Positions 1 through 5,825 of a stretch of DNA of 7,086 nt are shown piece after piece. The notes under the pieces were generated by a model that saw nothing but the letters and a program-made list of their open reading frames with translations, had not been told where the DNA came from and made no database searches. The position numbers were made by a program, and so were the translations under genes. The stretch is from CAYWBI01 sp964456445 (lineage in GTDB: Bacteria; Calditrichota; Calditrichia; Calditrichales; J004), in contig CAYWBI010000192.1 in assembly GCA_964456445.1 (NCBI GenBank), positions 1 to 7,086 of the forward strand. Direction: 5' to 3'. Numbering within the stretch: position 1 is the first letter of the stretch; each line of letters begins with the position of its first letter.

Positions 1-549
1 TGAAAAGGTAACCACGAAGGCCGTTGTAGCCGCGGCTTCCTTGGTGCGGTAACCCATCCACATTAAAATTGGCGCGATGATAAAACCGCCGCCCAGGCCG
101 AGCATACCGCCCATGAATCCGGCAAAACCACCGACAAAAAGCCCAATCAGGCTACGTTTTTTTAAACTCATGATCGTTTCGGGTTCGCCTTGGCGGGCAA
201 AAAAGACCATGCGTACTGCCGCAACAAAAACGGCAAAGGCAAAAAGGATGAGCAATGTGTGGACCGGGACATACTGTGCCGTATAGGCACCAACCGGCGC
301 CAGTGTAAAGGCTGCCGCGGCCATTGCCGATCCGCCCTTCCAATCCACCAGCTTTTTACGGGCGTAAGGGATAAGTGCGAGAAGGGTGTTCAGACCATTC
401 AATAACAGACCCAGTGGGATGGCCACTTCCTTTACGGAAAATCCGGCCCATTTTAAAACGGGCACATAAACCATACCTCCGCCAAGCCCAAGCATGGCAA
501 ATAAAAATGAAGCGGCAAAAATAATAACAGCGATAAGAGTGTAAAACAT
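1..549 (-). CDS. TauE/SafE-family sulfite/organosulfur exporter, C-terminus cut off by the window edge
   Basis: Integral inner-membrane protein of the TauE/SafE family, whose members move sulfite, sulfoacetate or other small anions. The 183 visible residues are open to the left edge with no stop. The family's glycine-rich signature MLGLGGG appears twice, at residues 19-25 and 149-155, each followed by a hydrophobic segment with a conserved proline (VYVPVL, FIIAPIL). This is the internal duplication typical of the family. Hydrophobic stretches lie near residues 2-24, 43-61, 73-90, 95-117 and 133-165. Full-length members are about 250-270 residues, so roughly 70-90 are missing. The ATG at 549 has AAGGA six bases upstream. 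It follows the stress-protein gene by 135 bases in the same direction and probably shares its transcript. Family assignment is firm; the transported anion cannot be read from sequence. Confidence 0.93.
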   Translation of the reverse strand, partial: MFYTLIAVIIFAASFLFAMLGLGGGMVYVPVLKWAGFSVKEVAIPLGLLLNGLNTLLALIPYARKKLVDWKGGSAMAAAAFTLAPVGAYTAQYVPVHTLLILFAFAVFVAAVRMVFFARQGEPETIMSLKKRSLIGLFVGGFAGFMGGMLGLGGGFIIAPILMWMGYRTKEAAATTAFVVTFS

Positions 550-591
550 AACAGTTTCCTTGTTTCGGTTTTCGGTTGTTTTATTTTGGGT

Positions 592-610
592 GGTTCGCAA
601 ACTGTGAACC
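592..610 (+). other. Hairpin followed by a T-run, in the usp-tauE spacer
   Basis: An 8-bp stem (592-599 with 603-610, one G-U pair) closes a 3-base loop, and six T follow on the plus strand. This has the form of an intrinsic terminator for plus-strand transcription, although no plus-strand gene precedes it. Read on the minus strand, the G-U pair becomes an A-C mismatch and no T-run follows. It therefore should not stop usp-to-tauE readthrough. It may limit antisense transcription or be fortuitous. Confidence 0.35.
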
Positions 611-656
611 ATTTTTTAGCAAGATTTGTAAAAGCACCCGCTTGTCGCTTACAGTG

Positions 657-676
657 GCGTGCCGGGCCTCCACGCC
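657..676 (-). other. GC-rich hairpin just after the universal stress protein stop
   Basis: GGCGTG and CACGCC (657-662 is offset by loop slippage; the arms centre on 657-661 and 671-676) can form a stem of about 6 bp with a loop of about 9 bases, starting 8 bases past the stop codon. No T-run follows on the minus strand, so it is a weak terminator. It could be a 3'-end stabiliser that partly separates usp expression from tauE. Confidence 0.3.
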
Positions 677-684
677 GCTTCCCC

Positions 685-1122
685 TTAGCGTGTCAGCAAA
701 ACGGCTTTGGATGATTTGCGTACCACCTTTTCCGCCGTACTGCCCATCAGCAATTCCTCGGCCAGATTATGGCCCTTGTGCCCCAACAGGATCAGCGAAA
801 CGTCGGGATGGCGTGCTTCTTTAAGGATCACCGAAAAGGGCACACCCTCAAGAATTTCAAAACCAACTTTAAAACCTTTACCTGAAAGCTCCCTGCTGAT
901 TTTTTCAAGTTTAACTATCGCATTGTTCTTACAAGTTGCGAGTAAGCGTTCTTCGTCCAGCGCTTCTTCAAACATCATGGCCGAATCGGCTAGGACGCGC
1001 GTATCGATTACGTGCAAGAGATGGACTTCTTCCAGGCCACAGGGGGCTAGTTGGAGCAGGTATTCAAGTGATTTTTGAGTGTGTTCAGAAAAATCAACGG
1101 GTACCAATATTTTTTTTAACAT
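685..1122 (-). CDS. Universal stress protein (UspA family), single domain, ATP-binding type
   Basis: Cytoplasmic UspA-fold protein of 145 residues, the usual length for a single-domain member. It opens with the typical first strand and phosphate-facing loop MLKKILVPVDFSE (Asp10). It carries the ATP-binding signature G-x2-G-x9-G-S/T as G114, G117 and G127-S128-T129, followed by the usual AEKVVR helix and C-terminal strand KAVLLT. It should therefore belong to the nucleotide-binding subgroup, which generally works as a stress-responsive regulatory or chaperone-like dimer. The start at 1122 has AAAGGA about eight bases upstream, and the protein begins exactly where the family does. It lies 54 bases after the tetR stop, and that spacer holds a palindrome matching the one upstream of tetR. 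Regulation by the TetR protein is therefore likely. The tauE-type exporter gene follows. Confidence 0.95.
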   Translation of the reverse strand: MLKKILVPVDFSEHTQKSLEYLLQLAPCGLEEVHLLHVIDTRVLADSAMMFEEALDEERLLATCKNNAIVKLEKISRELSGKGFKVGFEILEGVPFSVILKEARHPDVSLILLGHKGHNLAEELLMGSTAEKVVRKSSKAVLLTR

Positions 1123-1136
1123 AACTGTATCCTTTC

Positions 1137-1160
1137 ATGTAAGTAAACGTGTACTTGCAT
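1137..1160. promoter_or_regulatory. TetR operator candidate, site A (upstream of usp)
   Basis: A 24-bp imperfect palindrome in which 10 of 12 base pairs match. Core AAGTA (1141-1145), six bases centred on ACGT, then TACTT (1152-1156). It lies between the tetR stop and the usp ribosome binding site. It shares the left ten bases ATGTAAGTAA and the exact AAGTA-N6-TACTT spacing with the palindrome in front of tetR. Binding by the TetR protein is inferred from this repetition. Confidence 0.75.
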
Positions 1161-1176
1161 ATATGTGTAAAATTTT

Positions 1177-1767
1177 TTACTTTTTTAAAAGCCGGTTTAA
1201 CAAACACAGCATATTTTTACAAAAATCATCAGTGGCAAAGTTTTTCGGATTAAGCACCATCTCAATGTTATAGGTGATCGGGATGCCGAGATAGAGACGG
1301 GCGACGTTTTCCACTTTTAGCTCAGGGCTCCACAAACCTTCTTCAATACCGTCGTGAAGGATTTTGCTGATAAATTCCCGCTGTTTGTTCAGTGTTGTAT
1401 GCAGGTAGTTTTTTAGTTCCTTATCATTCAGGTGAGTGGCTTCGGAAAAGAGTAAAATGGTGACGCCCTTGTTTTTTACAAGATAGCTGACATGGGCGCA
1501 TAAAAATTCATTCAGCCGTTCTGCTGCGGAGGTTTGTTTATGGGCAATCCGTTCCAGATCGGCGATAAGATCGTTTTGAATATCTTCCATGATGGAAACC
1601 ATAATGGCTTTTTTGCTTGTAAAATGGCGGAACAGGGCGCCTTCGCTTAGGCCGACCTTTTTGGCCAGCGCCCGCGTGGATACCTGATGCAGCCCGTCGG
1701 TGGAAAGGATTTCCAATACTGCTTTTTTTATTTGTTCCCGGCGTATGGCCGTTGGTTGTCGTTTCAT
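1177..1767 (-). CDS. TetR/AcrR-family transcriptional repressor
   Basis: One-component regulator of 196 residues, a normal length for the family. The N-terminal DNA-binding domain spans about residues 9-55. Its helix-turn-helix lies at about 29-48, with the typical pattern TRALAKKVGLSEGALFRHF and the SKKAI continuation. The rest (about 60-196) is an all-helical ligand-binding and dimerisation domain, too variable to predict the effector. Cys90, Cys183 and Cys188 are present but form no known sensor motif. The ATG at 1767 has no strong Shine-Dalgarno, so expression may be low, as is common for repressors; the sequence from MKRQPTAIRREQI fits the family start. It is the first gene of a probable tetR-usp-tauE unit. 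Matching palindromes in its own promoter and before usp indicate autorepression and control of the downstream genes. Confidence 0.94.
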   Translation of the reverse strand: MKRQPTAIRREQIKKAVLEILSTDGLHQVSTRALAKKVGLSEGALFRHFTSKKAIMVSIMEDIQNDLIADLERIAHKQTSAAERLNEFLCAHVSYLVKNKGVTILLFSEATHLNDKELKNYLHTTLNKQREFISKILHDGIEEGLWSPELKVENVARLYLGIPITYNIEMVLNPKNFATDDFCKNMLCLLNRLLKK

Positions 1768-1774
1768 AATTCGT

Positions 1775-1797
1775 ATGTAAGTAAGTGATTACTTTAT
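1775..1797. promoter_or_regulatory. TetR operator candidate, site B (upstream of tetR)
   Basis: The palindrome AAGTAA-GTGA-TTACTT (1779-1794) has perfect 6-bp arms and is preceded by ATGT (1775-1778), as at site A. The start codon of tetR is 11 bases away. It covers the expected transcription start of the promoter at 1799-1827, a position suited to repression by steric blocking. Confidence 0.78.
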
Positions 1798-1798
1798 A

Positions 1799-1827
1799 AA
1801 GATAGGGTTTCTTTTTCCTGAATGCAA
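1799..1827 (-). promoter_or_regulatory. Candidate sigma-70-type promoter for tetR
   Basis: On the minus strand a -35-like TTGCAT (1822-1827) and a -10-like TATCTT (1799-1804) are separated by exactly 17 bases. The matches to consensus are partial (3 of 6 and 4 of 6). Support comes from the spacing and from operator site B lying immediately downstream over the predicted start near 1792. A Bacteroidota-type reading (TTG then TATCTTTA) is also possible from the same bases. Confidence 0.5.
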
Positions 1828-1860
1828 GCAATTTTACCCGCTCGGACAAAATTTATTTAC

Positions 1861-2047
1861 GGTCACGTCGCCGGGGCGCGGGGCACAACGGGCCGTCGTA
1901 ATTGCCACGTGCCTGGTTTCCGGTGTTTCAGAATTTAACGATAAATGGAGGGGAGCCCGACAACTTCAGGGGTTAAAGCCCCGATGAATCAATCGGTCCG
2001 TTCGTCCCCGGGATAAATCGCGGGGCTATTCAAGGAAGAAAAGCATT
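1861..2047. repeat. GC-rich REP-like region with nested inverted repeats
   Basis: This patch is visibly richer in GC than both flanks and holds no confident gene. Its right part is highly structured. GGGG-TTAAAG-CCCC (1969-1982) can form one hairpin, and CCCCG (2006-2010) with CGGGG (2021-2025) can form a second. The outer arms AGCCCCGAT (1977-1985) and ATC-GC-GGGGCT (2017-2027) also pair across the whole unit with a two-base bulge. CGAT and ATCG (1982-1985, 1992-1995) add a small inner stem. Such mutually exclusive nested stems are typical of REP/BIME-like elements and of the ends of small transposable repeats. A weaker GGCAC/GTGCC pair lies at 1882-1886 and 1909-1913. Only one copy is in the window, so repetition in the genome is not shown. 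Confidence 0.45.
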
Positions 2048-2230
2048 ATGAATGAAATTCAAAGGGTACACTTGCTTAAAAGGGGACGTTGTCCGGCCAT
2101 AACCCCGATTAATATTCCGTATGGTGCTGAGGAAGAAAGGATCGTTTTTAATAAAAAATATCTCTTCACGCATCGCAGCAAAGACGATAGCTTAAAATTT
2201 GATTTTCTTCTGCAAATATTGCGTTCTTAA
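2048..2230 (+). CDS. Doubtful small ORF of 60 codons, no recognised family
   Basis: This is the only plus-strand ORF in the window not lying across from a real gene. It begins with ATG and has AAGGAAG about ten bases upstream. The predicted peptide is basic and polar, with no signal peptide, membrane segment or known motif. It starts directly beyond the REP-like unit, and the ribosome-binding-site-like stretch belongs to the same structured patch. It could therefore be part of a repeated element that happens to be open. A weak hairpin with a T-run follows the stop by 23 bases. I do not recognise it and favour a non-coding or element-derived origin. Confidence 0.25.
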   Translation: MNEIQRVHLLKRGRCPAITPINIPYGAEEERIVFNKKYLFTHRSKDDSLKFDFLLQILRS

Positions 2231-2453
2231 TAATTTGTACGGATGAATGCTTTACCGGAAAGAGCGGTTTTTCTATCCGGTTAACAATTTCTTATTTGTT
2301 TGATAGTAATACGCCTTCGGACAAATCGGTGTGTACCCATGCTAAACGTCCCGTAAGGTAATACCTTTTCAGCGCCTATTTTTCGCATATTTTTTTAGCC
2401 CTGTGGACGCAAAACAGCGGACGACGGTCAATTATAAAATTTTCAACTACGGG
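2231..2453. other. AT-rich non-coding spacer with weak hairpins
   Basis: No gene seen. ACCG (2254-2257) and CGGT (2265-2268) can pair and are followed by a T-run to 2272, a weak terminator shape for plus-strand transcription. Alternatively, ACCGGA (2254-2259) pairs with TCCGGT (2276-2281). AAGGTA-A-TACCTT at 2355-2367 is a perfect odd palindrome of unknown role. No convincing terminator is visible for the nitrilase gene, which ends at 2454 from the other side. Confidence 0.3.
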
Positions 2454-3368
2454 TTAAACAGATTTTTTTGGCTTGACGCTGAACTCAAACACATCCGGCC
2501 GTGCATAGTGGCCGACGGCATCAAACATGCGTTTTGCTGCAATAATATCCTGTAAGTTTATATCCGCATAAAGGAGGCCTTCTTTTGCTTCCAATGGTCC
2601 GGCAATAATTTTACCATTTGGGGCAACAATACAGCTATTGCCAATATTTATCCATTCCCGGCCTTCCGGATAGAGTTTCTTAAAATCATATTCATCCGGT
2701 ATGTCATCCATTTTTATGGCCATACAAGCGCTGACCACAAACATGCCGCCTTCGCGCGCAATATGTTGCATGCTGGTTATCCAGTTTGGACTTTTATCCC
2801 AGGTCGGGGCAACATACACCTGTGTCCCCTGCTCATACATGGCGGTACGGGCAAGGGGCATAAAATTTTCCCAGCAAATAAGGCCGCCGAGTTTCCCGAC
2901 GGATGTATCGTAGGCCTCAAATGTACCTTTATCGCTTTGGGCCCAGACCATCCGCTCGCCGCCGGTTGGAACGAGCTTGCGGTGTTTTCCTAAGATGTCA
3001 CCGTTTTTGTCGATAAATAAAAGCGTGTTATAAAGGCTGGCGCTGCTTGTCTCCGCGTTTTTTTCACTCATGCCCATTACAACATTGATCCTGGCCGATT
3101 TCGCCGCCTTGCATAAGCGGTCTGTCGCCTTATCCGGAATGGATACGGCATTCTCCACCAATTTGAGATACAGATCCGTCCCCTGGCTGTTTGGGAGCAG
3201 CCAAACCCAATCCGGGTAACCGGAAATAAACACCTCGGGAAATACAATAAGCTCTGCGCCGGCTTTAGCGGCCTCATCGATCGCCGCACAGGCCTTGTCA
3301 ATCGTTTTTTCTTTGTTTAAATAAACCGGCGCAAGCTGAGCTGTGGCAATTTTTATATGATTAGCCAT
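2454..3368 (-). CDS. Nitrilase (carbon-nitrogen hydrolase superfamily, nitrilase/cyanide-hydrolysing branch)
   Basis: Cytoplasmic enzyme predicted to hydrolyse R-CN to the carboxylic acid and ammonia through a covalent thioimidate. The catalytic triad is intact: Glu45 in FPEVFISGYP, Lys131 in KHRKLVPTGGER and Cys165 in GGLICWENFMPLAR. The RKLxPTxxER and CWEN motifs, and the C-terminal GHYARPDVF, point to true nitrilases (EC 3.5.5) and not amidases, beta-ureidopropionases or NAD synthetase domains. At 304 residues it is somewhat shorter than many nitrilases (about 310-360), mostly from a short C-terminal tail, the part often involved in spiral oligomerisation. The ATG at 3368 has AAAGGA close upstream. 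It is the last gene of the oxidase-rhodanese-nitrilase series. Substrate choice among aliphatic, aryl or arylaceto nitriles and cyanide cannot be decided from sequence. Confidence 0.92.
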   Translation of the reverse strand: MANHIKIATAQLAPVYLNKEKTIDKACAAIDEAAKAGAELIVFPEVFISGYPDWVWLLPNSQGTDLYLKLVENAVSIPDKATDRLCKAAKSARINVVMGMSEKNAETSSASLYNTLLFIDKNGDILGKHRKLVPTGGERMVWAQSDKGTFEAYDTSVGKLGGLICWENFMPLARTAMYEQGTQVYVAPTWDKSPNWITSMQHIAREGGMFVVSACMAIKMDDIPDEYDFKKLYPEGREWINIGNSCIVAPNGKIIAGPLEAKEGLLYADINLQDIIAAKRMFDAVGHYARPDVFEFSVKPKKSV

Positions 3369-3436
3369 AAGGTTCCTTTTGATAAATCAGACATTTACAA
3401 TTTCCATGATCTGTGTATTTTTGATTTTTCTGAATT

Positions 3437-3469
3437 CTTATCTTTATATCAGAAGAATGTGCTTATCTT
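3437..3469. promoter_or_regulatory. Direct repeat in the nitrilase leader region (possible regulator site)
   Basis: CTTATCTT occurs twice, at 3437-3444 and 3462-3469, a 25-base period, within the 150-base spacer upstream of the nitrilase gene. TTCTGA (3428-3433) and TCAGAA (3449-3454) form an inverted repeat interleaved with the first copy. AraC-type activators often bind paired direct half-sites, but the repeat is short in an AT-rich spacer. No clear -35/-10 pair was found. The long spacer allows a promoter internal to the operon. Confidence 0.25.
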
Positions 3470-3518
3470 AGTTTTCCAAAGAATCCATTTCATCCGTTTA
3501 GCCGCAATCAATAAAAGT

Positions 3519-4364
3519 TTAGGCCGCTTCAAGGATGGTATGATTTTCATTGGCCCATTCACACATGGAGCCATCATAGAGTCTCACCTTCGGATAACCG
3601 AGCATTTCCAAACAAAACGCCAAAAAGCTTGCGCGAATTCCTGCCTGGCAATAAACAGCGATTGTTTTTTCTGTAATCAGACCAATTTCATCGAGCATGG
3701 CCCGCATATCTTTAGGGGATTTAAAGTAATTAACCCCATCTGACTTATTTGCTTCAAGCAACGAATTCCATTCCAGGTGTAAGGCGCCCTTAATATGTCC
3801 CGCCCGTTTGTTGCCACGCAGATCTTTTCCTTCAAATTCCTGCCTGGTTCGCGCATCCAGGGGTTGCCATTCGGGATTGTCAATATTGGCCATTATCTCT
3901 GCCATTTGCACGTTATATTTTGTATTTTTGTTAATAATAAAGGGACTTACTTGTGCCTTTGGTTTAGCCGATTTACAAGATACCGCGAAACCCGAGGCAA
4001 CCCATGCCTGCCAGCCGCCATCCAAAAGACGTACTTTTTTATGTCCAAAGTAATAGAAAAGCCACCATAATCGGGTCGCAAAATGGTTATCCCATTCATC
4101 GTAACAGATGACTTCTGTTTCATTGGTAATGCCCAGAGATTGCACCAATTTTAAAAATTCCTGCTCCGTGGGTAAGTATTTCGTAGGCTCACCATCTTTC
4201 TCCGATTTTATATAGGGGTGGCCGGGCCGGATAAGTGCTCCCGGTATGTGTGCCCGGATATATGCGTTTACATCCCATTGACAATCAACAATTACCAGAT
4301 TGTCATCTTGCAAGTGTTCTTTTAACCAAGTAGGGTTAACTAAAAAATTAGAGTTATCATTCAT
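3519..4364 (-). CDS. Tandem-domain rhodanese sulfurtransferase (thiosulfate/3-mercaptopyruvate sulfurtransferase family)
   Basis: Cytoplasmic two-domain rhodanese of 281 residues, the normal length for the SseA/TST class. The N-terminal inactive domain spans about residues 8-130 and carries family landmarks VDCQWD, HIPGA, CYDEWDNHFATRLWW and LLDGGWQAW. The C-terminal catalytic domain spans about 150-278, with LDARTRQEFEG, AGHIKGALHLEW and the active-site loop C239-Q-A-G-I-R-A. Cys239 would carry the persulfide. The loop differs from CGSGVTA, typical of mercaptopyruvate sulfurtransferases. Its Arg244 suits an anionic donor such as thiosulfate, but loop sequence alone does not settle the donor. 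AGGAG lies six bases before the ATG. It follows the FAD oxidase by 54 bases and precedes the nitrilase by 150. The acceptor could be cyanide, giving thiocyanate, or a protein or small thiol. Confidence 0.93.
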   Translation of the reverse strand: MNDNSNFLVNPTWLKEHLQDDNLVIVDCQWDVNAYIRAHIPGALIRPGHPYIKSEKDGEPTKYLPTEQEFLKLVQSLGITNETEVICYDEWDNHFATRLWWLFYYFGHKKVRLLDGGWQAWVASGFAVSCKSAKPKAQVSPFIINKNTKYNVQMAEIMANIDNPEWQPLDARTRQEFEGKDLRGNKRAGHIKGALHLEWNSLLEANKSDGVNYFKSPKDMRAMLDEIGLITEKTIAVYCQAGIRASFLAFCLEMLGYPKVRLYDGSMCEWANENHTILEAA

Positions 4365-4418
4365 ATCATGCTCCTGTCTCTTTAAAAGATTTGTTTTTCT
4401 GATCTGGTAAAGTTGAAA

Positions 4419-5810
4419 TCAATTACCCGGCTTAATATTTTGATTCACTCTGAACAGGTTATTGGGATCGTATTTCTTTTTTATGTGTGTTAATCGCTTG
4501 TAATTTTGCTTGTAACTTTTTTGAACGCGTTCCTGTCCTTCATCCATCATAAAATTTGAATAAGCGCCACCGGCGGAATAATCATGCAATGCTTCCCAGT
4601 AATCTTTACACCATTTGGTGATTTTATCCGCGTTTTTCGGATTAGGGTCAACGCCCACAATGACCCCGGCATATTTTGCATCTCTGTAAGCCCAGGGTGT
4701 TTCTTCGTTCCCAACCCGGCTTGCGGCCCCGCTAATTGGATACAGGTGCATTTGCGAAAGCGGCGTTGGGATGTTTGAGCCGTATTTTAAATGCTGTGCC
4801 CTGATTTCAGGGCCTAATTCATTAAAGAAGTCAGCTCTCCAATACCATTGCATGCCCGGCGGCATCAGCCCGTCAAACAAGGTTTGGATGGAAGGATAAG
4901 GCATTTCGCCAACATGTTCGAAAAGTGGATTCTTTGCCAGGATCGGCTTGAAAACATCTTCCGCATTTGCCATATCTCCTGAATAACACCATATAATCCC
5001 ACAGAATTGCTTGTTATGTAAATGATCCGGGAAGGGTGGCCCCGGAATAATCATGGTTGCGATAAAACCATTCAGATCATCCGGTGCATTATTTATAAAT
5101 TGATGATACCAGGCCATAATTTCTTCTGTTTTTTCAATGGGCCAAAGCGTAGGCCCGCCAAAAACGCTTTTTACAGGATGGGCCTGGAATTTAAAAGATG
5201 TAACGATCCCAAAATTGCCGCCACCACCACGTATCGCCCAAAATAGATCGCTGTTTTGTTTTGCATTAACCGTAACAAACGAACCGTCGGCCAAAACCAT
5301 ATCGGCTTCCAGTAGATTATCAATAGTAAGCCCGTATTTGCGCGATAAATGCCCAACGCCACCGCCAAGGGTCAATCCGCCGACGCCTGTTGTGGAAATT
5401 ATCCCTGCCGGAACGGCCAGTCCAAAGGGATGTGTGGCATGATCGACCTCCCCCCAAATATTTCCCCCGCCAACCCTTACGGTACTATTAGCAACATTCA
5501 CACGGACAAATTTAAGACCTGATAAATCGATCACTAAGCCATCGTTACACAATCCTAAGCCGCCACCATTGTGACCGCCACCGCGTACGGCAATCAATAA
5601 ATTATTTTCTCTGCCAAAATTTACAGAAGCGATCACATCAGCCACATCCACACATTTCACGATCATCCCGGGATGTTTCTTTATCATCCCGTTATAGACC
5701 TTGCATTCGGATTCATAGTCCGAATCTGCAGGCAATACAATCCGGCCTCTTAATTGCGAGGCAAATGTTTCAATCACCGTAGGCGTCAGATCGTTTATAA
5801 TTTTTTTCAT
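4419..5810 (-). CDS. FAD-linked oxidase, VAO/PCMH fold with C-terminal berberine-bridge (BBE) domain
   Basis: Flavoprotein oxidase of 463 residues, full length for the BBE-like group. The N-terminal FAD-binding PCMH domain spans about residues 45-215. RGGGHN places His80 at the site of 8-alpha-histidyl FAD attachment. GVGGLTLGGGVGHLSRKYGLTIDNL follows (residues 142-166), then AIRGGGGNFGIVTSF. The C-terminal BBE domain (about 418-460) has YSNFM, DEGQERV and YDPNNLFRVNQNI. Bicovalent members have a Cys in a G-x-C-P-x-V-G stretch; here the aligned position is Ile138 in GIISTTGVGG, so only the single His link is expected. There is no signal peptide, so it is probably cytoplasmic. Relatives oxidise sugars, alcohols, amines, alkaloids or aldoxime-derived compounds with O2 as acceptor. 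It is the first enzyme gene after the AraC-type regulator and has GGGGAG about eight bases before ATG. The substrate is unknown. Confidence 0.92.
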   Translation of the reverse strand: MKKIINDLTPTVIETFASQLRGRIVLPADSDYESECKVYNGMIKKHPGMIVKCVDVADVIASVNFGRENNLLIAVRGGGHNGGGLGLCNDGLVIDLSGLKFVRVNVANSTVRVGGGNIWGEVDHATHPFGLAVPAGIISTTGVGGLTLGGGVGHLSRKYGLTIDNLLEADMVLADGSFVTVNAKQNSDLFWAIRGGGGNFGIVTSFKFQAHPVKSVFGGPTLWPIEKTEEIMAWYHQFINNAPDDLNGFIATMIIPGPPFPDHLHNKQFCGIIWCYSGDMANAEDVFKPILAKNPLFEHVGEMPYPSIQTLFDGLMPPGMQWYWRADFFNELGPEIRAQHLKYGSNIPTPLSQMHLYPISGAASRVGNEETPWAYRDAKYAGVIVGVDPNPKNADKITKWCKDYWEALHDYSAGGAYSNFMMDEGQERVQKSYKQNYKRLTHIKKKYDPNNLFRVNQNIKPGN

Positions 5811-5825
5811 TGTAAATCTCCCCTG

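Noticed and set aside
77..405. Plus-strand ORFs opposite the TauE/SafE gene
   Set aside because: They lie antisense to a clear membrane-protein frame, have low-complexity composition and no motif, and are shadows.
1167..1180. A/T palindrome GTAAAA-TT-TTTTAC at the tetR stop as a terminator
   Set aside because: It is only A-T pairs apart from the outer pair, has no GC stem, and overlaps the stop codon; too weak to call.
2355..2367. Palindrome AAGGTA-A-TACCTT as a third TetR site
   Set aside because: The arms and spacing differ from AAGTA-N6-TACTT, and it is not near a promoter of any confident gene.
2454..3368. Amidase or beta-ureidopropionase assignment for the C-N hydrolase
   Set aside because: The CWEN and RKLxPTxxER contexts and the C-terminal GHYARPD stretch fit the nitrilase branch better than the amidase or carbamoylase branches.
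5022..5442. Plus-strand ORFs opposite the FAD oxidase gene
   Set aside because: They mirror the glycine-rich FAD-binding codons of the real gene on the other strand, giving Pro-rich artefacts without a ribosome binding site.
2454..5810. Nit1C-type cyanotrophy cluster
   Set aside because: Nit1C has a nitrilase with radical SAM, acetyltransferase and AIR-synthase-like genes. None of those is present here, so only the nitrilase and a flavoprotein are shared in kind.
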